DNA of 7,900 nt from NCBI GenBank assembly GCA_035256085.1, contig DATEYP010000089.1:1-7900 (forward strand), given 5' to 3'. Below the pieces are notes generated by a model. That model was not told where the DNA came from and searched no databases. It saw only the letters and a list, made by a program, of their open reading frames with translations. Position 1 is the stretch's first letter. Every line of letters begins with the position of its first letter. The DNA comes from UBA6901 sp035256085. Its GTDB lineage: Bacteria; Pseudomonadota; Gammaproteobacteria; Acidiferrobacterales; UBA6901. A program made the translations under genes and the position numbers. This document shows, piece after piece, positions 1-7,900 of this stretch.

Positions 1-2
1 CC

Positions 3-809
3 CGCGCGCTGGCGGCCGAGACCGGGCTGACGGCCGTGGAAAGTCTGCCGGAACTGATCGCCGCGCTTATGCCGCCGCGCATTGTGTGGCTGATGCTGCC
101 GTCCGGGGATGTCACCGAGCGGCACCTGGAACAGCTGTTTCCGCTGCTCGCGCGCCACGACCTGCTGGTGGACGGCGCCAACTCCAACTATAAGGACTCG
201 ATGCGGCGTGCCGGTCAACTGGCGGGTAGCGGTATTGCGTTCGTCGACGCCGGCGTGTCCGGCGGTGTGTGGGGGCTGGAGAACGGTTACGCCCTGATGC
301 TCGGAGGCGACGCCGCGGCGGTCGCGCGCCTCAAGCCGGTGATCCAGGCACTGGCACCGGGAGCGGACCGCGGTTGGCTGCACTGTGGGCCGGCCGGTTC
401 CGGGCATTTCGTGAAAATGGTTCACAACGGCATCGAGTACGGCATGATGCAGGCCTATGCCGAAGGCTTCGCGCTCATGAAGGCGCGCACCGATTTTCAC
501 CTCGATCTGGCCGCGGTCGCCGAGACCTGGCGGCACGGCAGCGTGGTGCGCAGCTGGCTGCTCGATCTCACCGCCGAATTCCTCGCGCGCGACCAGGAAC
601 TCACCGACATCGCCCCGCAGGTCGCCGATTCCGGCGAGGGCCGCTGGACGGTACTGGAGGGTGTGGAGCTGGGTGTGCCGACGCCGGTGATGAGTCTGGC
701 GCTGATGATGCGCTTTGCCAGCCAGGGCAAGGACGAGTACGGCGGCAAACTGCTGGCCATGATGCGCAAGGGTTTTGGCGGTCACGCGGTACAGGAAGAC
801 AAGGACTGA
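3..809 (+). CDS. gnd: 6-phosphogluconate dehydrogenase (decarboxylating), short form, 5' end missing
   Basis: Oxidises and decarboxylates 6-phosphogluconate to ribulose-5-phosphate in the cytoplasm, the third step of the oxidative pentose phosphate pathway. The reading frame is open from the first complete codon at 3, so the start and part of the Rossmann domain (roughly 30-35 residues, judged from family length near 300) lie outside the window. Seen in order: VWLMLP of the Rossmann domain, the substrate-binding stretch DGANSNYKDS, the loop DAGVSGGVWGLENGY, then the catalytic helix GPAGSGHFVKMVHNGIEYG with its conserved Lys and His-Asn, and the C-terminal helical domain ending GFGGHAV. The length matches the short bacterial form rather than the 470-residue form. 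The short form is often NAD-preferring, but the cofactor-binding loop is missing here, so specificity cannot be read. It ends 3 nt before zwf, so the two are probably co-transcribed and translationally coupled. The GTG at 36 is in frame but is internal, because family sequence continues upstream of it. Confidence 0.93.
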   Translation, partial: RALAAETGLTAVESLPELIAALMPPRIVWLMLPSGDVTERHLEQLFPLLARHDLLVDGANSNYKDSMRRAGQLAGSGIAFVDAGVSGGVWGLENGYALMLGGDAAAVARLKPVIQALAPGADRGWLHCGPAGSGHFVKMVHNGIEYGMMQAYAEGFALMKARTDFHLDLAAVAETWRHGSVVRSWLLDLTAEFLARDQELTDIAPQVADSGEGRWTVLEGVELGVPTPVMSLALMMRFASQGKDEYGGKLLAMMRKGFGGHAVQEDKD

Positions 810-812
810 GCC

Positions 813-2288
<1,476 letters not shown>

Positions 2289-2328
2289 CCGCAAGATCCC
2301 GGCAAACACATGAACATAACAACGGCGT

Positions 2329-2454
2329 TTAGCCACAGATGAACGCAGATTGATGCAAATGAATCAGGCCATTGATGCACCGAAGCCGTTCACCCTTCTG
2401 GTGGGCCGGCGAATACAGGCAGCGCATTGAATAGCCATGTTCATCTGTGGCTAA
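2329..2454. repeat. 126-bp palindromic element with perfect 16-bp terminal inverted repeats
   Basis: TTAGCCACAGATGAAC at 2329-2344 is the exact reverse complement of GTTCATCTGTGGCTAA at 2439-2454. The 94 bases between hold no gene. They do hold a 9-base direct repeat ATTGATGCA at 2349-2357 and 2371-2379. Both ends contain a TA dinucleotide (2330-2331 and 2452-2453), which would fit a TA target-site duplication of a mariner/IS630-type MITE. Because TA is part of the inverted repeat itself, this is only suggestive. The element occupies most of the zwf-pgl gap. In RNA the ends could pair into a long stem that closes a large loop. I recall CCACAGATGAAC-type strings recurring between genes in several environmental proteobacterial genomes, but could not check this. 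Confidence 0.75.
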
Positions 2455-2467
2455 CTGCTTTTCCAGG

Positions 2468-3148
2468 ATGAACGAACTGAACGAACGCGTCTTTTCCGGG
2501 CCCGCCGAACTGCAAGCCGCCGCGGCCGGCTGCATTCTCGAATCGGCACGCGCCGCAATCGCGGCGCGCGGCGTCTACCGGCTGGTGCTGGCCGGCGGCG
2601 AGACACCGCGTTCGGTGTACGCGCGCCTCGCCGCGGCGCGCGCCGACTGGGACCGCTGGCAGATTTACTTCGGCGACGAGCGCTGCCTGCCCCGGGATGA
2701 TGCGCGGCGCAACGACCGCATGGCGCGCAGCGCCTGGCTCGACCGGGTACCGATCCCGCCGGCGAACGTGCATTCGATCCCCGCCGAGCTCGGTGCCAAC
2801 GCGGCCGCGGCCCGCTACGCGGAGGTGCTGACCGCGCTCGGCGATTTCGATCTGGTGCTGCTCGGTCTCGGCGAGGACGGCCACACCGCGAGTCTTTTTC
2901 CCGGCCAGCCGGCCGGCGGCGCCGATGTGCTGGCGGTGCATGCCGCGCCCAAGCCGCCGCCCGAGCGCGTGACGCTCAGCGCCGCGCGCCTGAGCCGCAC
3001 GCGACAGGCATTGTTTCTGGTCACCGGGGCCGGCAAACGCGCGGCGCTGACCGCCTGGCGACAGGGGCGCGACATCCCGGCCCGCCACATCGCGCCGCCC
3101 GCTGGCGTTGATCTGTGGCTCGATGCGGACGCGGCGACCGAGGCCTGA
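2468..3148 (+). CDS. pgl: 6-phosphogluconolactonase
   Basis: Hydrolyses 6-phosphoglucono-delta-lactone to 6-phosphogluconate, joining the reactions of zwf and gnd. The 226-residue protein has the normal size for the DevB-type family of the glucosamine-6-phosphate isomerase/6PGL fold. It shows the phosphate-binding AGGETP (residues 42-47), the FGDERC stretch (68-73) followed by an Asn-Asp-Arg segment, and the family signature GLGEDGHTASLFPG (133-146) with the catalytic-region His. The start at ATG 2468 gives a normal N-terminus (MNELNERVF). An in-frame GTG at 2447 would add seven residues encoded by the end of the inverted-repeat element and is less likely. There is no good Shine-Dalgarno: the only purine run, AGG at 2465-2467, touches the start codon. 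The gap from zwf is 179 nt, unlike the tight gnd-zwf junction. Confidence 0.94.
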   Translation: MNELNERVFSGPAELQAAAAGCILESARAAIAARGVYRLVLAGGETPRSVYARLAAARADWDRWQIYFGDERCLPRDDARRNDRMARSAWLDRVPIPPANVHSIPAELGANAAAARYAEVLTALGDFDLVLLGLGEDGHTASLFPGQPAGGADVLAVHAAPKPPPERVTLSAARLSRTRQALFLVTGAGKRAALTAWRQGRDIPARHIAPPAGVDLWLDADAATEA

Positions 3149-3282
3149 ATAACCACCGGGCATCGCCGGGCAGCATTGACGGTCAGTACTCGGCAGTGAC
3201 AGGGCGCGGCCAACCGCATGACCTGTGGAACGAAACCGGCGATACTGACGCCATGCCTCAAGGATCCCGTACATCAGTCATC
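3149..3282. other. Intergenic gap pgl-recQ, nothing firm
   Basis: This stretch of 134 bases lies between the pgl stop and the preferred recQ start. It has short GC palindromes (CCGGGCATCGCCGG around 3159-3172) without a T-run, so no convincing terminator. A poor promoter candidate (ATGACC at 3219-3224, 16 bases, GATACT at 3241-3246) is present but is not strong enough to call. The recQ frame is open through this gap. Confidence 0.4.
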
Positions 3283-5109
<1,827 letters not shown>

Positions 5110-5186
5110 CCCGGCCGGACAGCCTCGGTTCAGATGGGGGCCCCAGGCACCCCGGCCACTTGGCTATCGAGCCGGGTTCGCCAGCT

Positions 5187-5215
5187 TTGTGATCCCAATA
5201 TCATGGGCGTATCGT
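5187..5215 (+). promoter_or_regulatory. Possible sigma70 promoter for the GAF-HD-GYP gene
   Basis: TTGTGA (5187-5192) and TATCGT (5210-5215) are separated by 17 bases, each matching the consensus at four of six positions. Transcription would start near 5222 and leave a leader of roughly 28 bases with a good ribosome binding site (GAGGAG at 5241-5246). The match is weak. The case rests on position in the 140-base gap after recQ, which otherwise shows only an 8-bp inverted repeat (AACCCGGC 5108-5115, GCCGGGTT 5171-5178). Confidence 0.25.
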
Positions 5216-5249
5216 TATTCCCTGACCGGCCACGAGTCGTGAGGAGCGT

Positions 5250-6380
5250 ATGCATCAATATGCCGAGAATGGATTCCAGTTTCTGGAGAAGACCGCGTCG
5301 TTATCAGAAAAACTTCTGGCCATGCATCGACTTCTTAGAGGTCGTTATGCCGTCATCGACCACATCGCCGTCGCCGTGTATGACAACCAGACCGACCTGC
5401 TGAAAACCTTCATCAGCTCGGATGTAAATCATGGTGGTTTGACGAATTATCAGACCAGGCTCGCCGATGCCTTTGCGCTCAAGCAGATTCTGGAGAGCGG
5501 CAAGCCGCGCGTCATCGACGATTTGCGCCAATACAGCGCCAGCGACAAGGAACACACCCAGCGGATTCTGGCTGCGGGCTATCGCGCCAGTTATACCCTG
5601 CCGATGGTGTTGAATGACGAGTTTTTTGGCTTCATTTTCTTTGACTCGTACACGCCCGGCAGTTTCCAGCCGGACATGATCGGGCACCTCGACCCGATGG
5701 CGCGACTGCTGTCGATCATGGTGATTGCCGAGATCCGCGCCATCCGTACCCTCACCGCCGCCACCAGGACCGCACGTCACATGCTGAGCCGGCGGGACTG
5801 CGAAACCGGCGCACACCTCGAGCGCATGTCACGCTATAGCCGGCTGATCGCGCGCGAACTGGCCGCCAGCTATAGCCTGACGGACGAGTATATCGAGCAT
5901 CTGTTTCTGTTTGCCCCATTGCACGACATCGGCAAGGTCGCGATTCCCGACAGCATTCTGCTGAAACCGGCGTCCCTGGACCGGGAAGAATACACACTCA
6001 TGCAGACCCACGTGAACAAGGGCCTCGATATCGTCAACCACATGGTCCAGGAATTCGGCTTCAGTTATCTGCCGTTCATGGAGGTATTGCGAAACATCAT
6101 TGCCTGCCATCACGAGGCCATCGACGGCAGCGGTTATCCCCGTGGCCTCAAGGGCGACGAAATCCCGCTCGAGGCGCGGATCGTCACCACGGCCGACATC
6201 TTTGACGCCCTTACCAGCCAGCGCCCGTACAAACCCGCCTGGTCGATCGACGCCACGTTCACGGAGATGCGGCGGCTCACGGGAACGCGCCTGCAAAGCG
6301 ATTGTGTCGAGGCGCTGATCGGCCGGCGCCAGGAAGTCGAAGAAATCAAGCGGCAGTTCATTGAAACCATATACGGCTGA
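5250..6380 (+). CDS. GAF-HD-GYP protein, predicted cyclic-di-GMP phosphodiesterase
   Basis: A 376-residue soluble protein with no signal peptide or membrane segment. Residues about 20-160 look like a GAF sensory domain (VAVYDNQTDLLKTF, then FFGFIFFDS near the end). Residues about 170-370 are an HD-GYP domain with its signatures intact: ETGAH (185-189), LHDIGK (224-229) with the HD pair at 225-226, His254, CHHE (286-289), DGSGYP (292-297), and the late Asp316 in TTADIFDALTSQRPYK. These are the metal ligands and the GYP signature of active family members, so hydrolysis of cyclic-di-GMP is the expected activity, controlled by whatever the GAF domain senses. The ligand cannot be read from the sequence. 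The ATG at 5250 follows GAGGAG at 5241-5246, a strong ribosome binding site. There is no receiver domain and no adjacent kinase or cyclase. The gene sits between the intact recQ and a second recQ 3' end, which suggests it came with, or was displaced by, a recombination event. Confidence 0.9.
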   Translation: MHQYAENGFQFLEKTASLSEKLLAMHRLLRGRYAVIDHIAVAVYDNQTDLLKTFISSDVNHGGLTNYQTRLADAFALKQILESGKPRVIDDLRQYSASDKEHTQRILAAGYRASYTLPMVLNDEFFGFIFFDSYTPGSFQPDMIGHLDPMARLLSIMVIAEIRAIRTLTAATRTARHMLSRRDCETGAHLERMSRYSRLIARELAASYSLTDEYIEHLFLFAPLHDIGKVAIPDSILLKPASLDREEYTLMQTHVNKGLDIVNHMVQEFGFSYLPFMEVLRNIIACHHEAIDGSGYPRGLKGDEIPLEARIVTTADIFDALTSQRPYKPAWSIDATFTEMRRLTGTRLQSDCVEALIGRRQEVEEIKRQFIETIYG

Positions 6381-6412
6381 AACCTGGTTCATTCGCGAAC
6401 GATCCGCCGGCT

Positions 6413-6600
6413 TTCCAGCCACGCCGTAACCCTGGTCGTATCGGCAACGACCGGCTCGCCACAAACGGTTCGCTGAGTTCGCCGGAATCTCCGGCGTCGG
6501 AGAATGCAAACTCGCCGCCTACGGCGAGGATTTCCTTAAGGTCATCCTGGCGCACGCGGGCGAGCCGGTTATGGACGCCACCACCGAACCGCTTGGTTAG
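6413..6600 (+). pseudogene. Remnant of a recQ 3' end (HRDC domain)
   Basis: The frame ending at the TAG of 6598-6600 reads FAEFAGISGVGECKLAAYGE and continues DFLKVILAHAGE. This aligns with the last part of the intact RecQ without gaps: bases 6475-6564 against 4996-5085, offset 1479, 75 of 90 identical by hand count and 27 of 30 residues identical. Similarity weakens upstream but can be followed with gaps to about 6413 (TTCC..CC.ACG.CGT matching 4925 onward), a net nine bases shorter than recQ. The C-terminal tails differ: EPVMDATTEPLG here, ETKQRPGR in recQ. The open frame begins after a TAA at 6427-6429 and has no ATG, GTG or TTG before the homology, so it is not expected to be translated on its own. 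It covers most of the otherwise empty 312-base gap between the flanking genes. Confidence 0.85.
6432..6454 (+). other. Small hairpin inside the recQ remnant
   Basis: GGTCGT (6434-6439) and ACGACC (6447-6452) pair exactly around a 7-base loop, and a T-G and a C-G pair extend the stem to eight. No T-run follows, so it is not a standard intrinsic terminator. It could still slow read-through from the HD-GYP gene, or be chance in GC-rich DNA. Confidence 0.3.
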
Positions 6601-6656
6601 CTGCACTCTGGCCCCGGTTTTTGTTTAACCCGGTCGATGGATCGGCCTGAATCATG

Positions 6657-6686
6657 TTGGTATCTCTCGCCAAGGATTGTCATAAT
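6657..6686 (+). promoter_or_regulatory. Likely sigma70 promoter of the DNA methyltransferase
   Basis: TTGGTA (6657-6662, four of six) and CATAAT (6681-6686, five of six) are separated by 18 bases. The -10 box ends six bases before the ATG at 6693, so transcription would start at or next to the start codon and give a leaderless mRNA. The local sequence is more A/T-rich than the surroundings, which supports a promoter. The AAGGA at 6672-6676 lies inside the spacer and is too far from the ATG to act as a ribosome binding site. Confidence 0.5.
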
Positions 6687-6692
6687 CCCTCA

Positions 6693-7900
6693 ATGCGCGA
6701 GAACGCCACCCAGGATTCCATCGATGCCGTAAGGCTGGATGCCAGCAGGCAGCTCGATCCGGAACGAAAATCCGAGTTCGGTCAGTTCATGACGCCGGCG
6801 GCAATCGCCGCGTTCATGGCCTCCCTTTTCTCCGCCACGACCAGGACTATCCACCTGCTGGATGCCGGGGCAGGAGTGGGTTCGCTTACAAACGCTTTCC
6901 TCACTCGCTTCCAGGACTCGACAGCCTCGGTCGAGGCGTGGGAGATCGATCCGGTATTGAAAATGGTTCTGGCCGATACGCTGGCTTCGCATGCCCGCGC
7001 GGGGTTGGCGAGCACGATCCACAATTCCGACTTTATCGAAGATGCGGCCTGGAATATCTCGATGGGTGGAGGCGTGCGGTTTTCCCACGCCATCCTTAAC
7101 CCGCCTTATCGAAAAATAAAGAGCGACAGCAAGCACCGCTACTTGTTGCGGGATGTGGGTGTCGAGACAGTCAATCTCTATACCGCGTTTCTCGCACTGG
7201 CCATCCTACTCATGGAGGAGGGCGGTGAGATCGTGGCCATCGTCCCAAGGTCATTTTGCAACGGAACCTATTACCGCCCGTTTCGGGAACAGTTACTGCG
7301 AAGCTGCGCCATCGAACATATCCATGTATTCGAGGCGCGTAACAAGGCATTCAGCGACGACGATGTGCTTCAGGAGAATATCGTCGTCAAGCTGAAGAAG
7401 GCCGGGGTGCAGGGCGAAGTAAAGGTAAGCGAAAGCCACGATTCCACGTTTGGCGATTACCACGAGCGGGTCTTGCCATTCGGCCAGATCGTCAAGGATG
7501 GCGACGCGGAGCGTTTCATTCACATCCCCGTCTTGGCCTACGCCGGCGATGGCGCACACGGGTTGTTCAGTCATAGTTTGAAAGAACTCGGCATCGAGGT
7601 TTGTACCGGCCCGGTGGTCGATTTCAGGCTGCGGGAACATTGCCGCGCGGTTCCGGAATCCGGCACGGTTCCTCTGATTTATACCCATCATTTTTCCGAC
7701 GGGAAGCTTGTTTATCCCAAGGCGCACAAAAAGCCGAATGCGATCTTGCTGGCGGAAGAAACCCGGAAATGGCTAATGCCAAACGGCTTCTATGTCCTGA
7801 CCAAGCGATTCTCCAGCAAGGAAGAGCGCCGCCGGGTCGTCGCATTCGTGATCGACCCGAGTGAGCTGCCCGCGCCGTTCTATGGCTTCGAGAATCATCT
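6693..7900 (+). CDS. N6-adenine DNA methyltransferase, Eco57I-like gamma class, 3' end missing
   Basis: Predicted to transfer a methyl group from S-adenosylmethionine to adenine in a specific DNA site, as the modification half of a restriction-modification system. The 402 codons seen run off the window. Motif order is X-I-II-III-IV, the gamma class of M.TaqI: FGQFMTP at 29-35 (motif X), DAGAGVGSLT at 57-66 (motif I, SAM binding), acidic Glu84 (II), Asp113 in NSDF (III), and catalytic NPPY at 136-139 (IV). The segments IVPRSFCNG (183-191) and NKAFSDDDVLQENIV resemble, from memory, methylases paired with BsuBI/PstI-type endonucleases. The part beyond about residue 250 should hold the target-recognition domain. 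The start at 6693 is chosen because the promoter overlaps the alternative in-frame ATG at 6654 (13 more residues). Base composition is more even than in the pentose phosphate genes, fitting an acquired gene. No nuclease gene is visible in the window. Confidence 0.85.
   Translation, partial: MRENATQDSIDAVRLDASRQLDPERKSEFGQFMTPAAIAAFMASLFSATTRTIHLLDAGAGVGSLTNAFLTRFQDSTASVEAWEIDPVLKMVLADTLASHARAGLASTIHNSDFIEDAAWNISMGGGVRFSHAILNPPYRKIKSDSKHRYLLRDVGVETVNLYTAFLALAILLMEEGGEIVAIVPRSFCNGTYYRPFREQLLRSCAIEHIHVFEARNKAFSDDDVLQENIVVKLKKAGVQGEVKVSESHDSTFGDYHERVLPFGQIVKDGDAERFIHIPVLAYAGDGAHGLFSHSLKELGIEVCTGPVVDFRLREHCRAVPESGTVPLIYTHHFSDGKLVYPKAHKKPNAILLAEETRKWLMPNGFYVLTKRFSSKEERRRVVAFVIDPSELPAPFYGFENH

Noticed and set aside
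3219..3246. Promoter in front of recQ (ATGACC, 16 bases, GATACT)
   Set aside because: Both boxes match at only about four of six positions and the spacing is short. It is not distinguishable from chance.
2441..3274. Open frame of 277 codons on the - strand over pgl
   Set aside because: Low-complexity Arg/Gly-rich translation with no motif. The + strand pgl has full family signatures over the same bases.
3115..3282. N-terminal extension of RecQ starting inside pgl
   Set aside because: The extra 56 residues have no family counterpart and overlap pgl. From 3283 the protein has the normal RecQ length.
5829..6509. Open frame of 226 codons on the - strand across the end of the HD-GYP gene and the recQ remnant
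   Set aside because: It is complementary to the HD-GYP coding frame and shows no domain of its own.
6601..6650. Possible terminator CCGGTTTTTGTTTAACCCGG
   Set aside because: The stem needs a bulge, is only about six pairs, and the T-run lies in the loop rather than after the stem.
6654..6692. Earlier in-frame ATG of the methyltransferase at 6654
   Set aside because: It would place the best promoter inside the coding sequence, and the extra 13 residues show nothing conserved. It is kept only as an alternative start.

Overview
The window is high-GC bacterial DNA, most likely from a gammaproteobacterium. That guess rests on the close match, from memory, of the RecQ to the enterobacterial protein, the short-form 6-phosphogluconate dehydrogenase, and the zwf-pgl arrangement; no marker gene fixes the taxon. 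All supported genes lie on the + strand.

Left half (1-3148): the complete oxidative pentose phosphate pathway as a gene cluster. It holds the 3' part of a 6-phosphogluconate dehydrogenase, glucose-6-phosphate dehydrogenase (zwf, 3 nt downstream), and 6-phosphogluconolactonase (pgl). Together they convert glucose-6-phosphate to ribulose-5-phosphate and yield reduced nicotinamide cofactor. The zwf-pgl junction is split by a 126-bp segment bounded by perfect 16-bp inverted repeats (2329-2344 and 2439-2454). It looks like a small non-autonomous repeat element, and its right end lies just before the pgl start.

Middle (3283-5109): an intact full-length RecQ helicase with helicase core, zinc/winged-helix region and HRDC domain.

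Right half (5110-7900) is less ordinary. A GAF-HD-GYP protein, a predicted cyclic-di-GMP phosphodiesterase with all signature residues, is followed by a gene remnant at about 6413-6600 that re-encodes the end of the RecQ HRDC domain. This duplicates the end of the intact recQ about 1.48 kb upstream. The two copies differ mainly at third codon positions, which points to a diverged recQ allele rather than a fresh local duplication. The HD-GYP gene is therefore bracketed by two recQ 3' ends, a likely recombination or insertion scar.

Immediately beyond it starts a gamma-class N6-adenine DNA methyltransferase (Eco57I-like, FGQFMTP...NPPY), cut by the window end. It has a promoter placed so close that the mRNA may be leaderless. 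This is probably the first gene of a restriction-modification module whose nuclease lies outside the window. I saw no tRNA, rRNA or CRISPR array.
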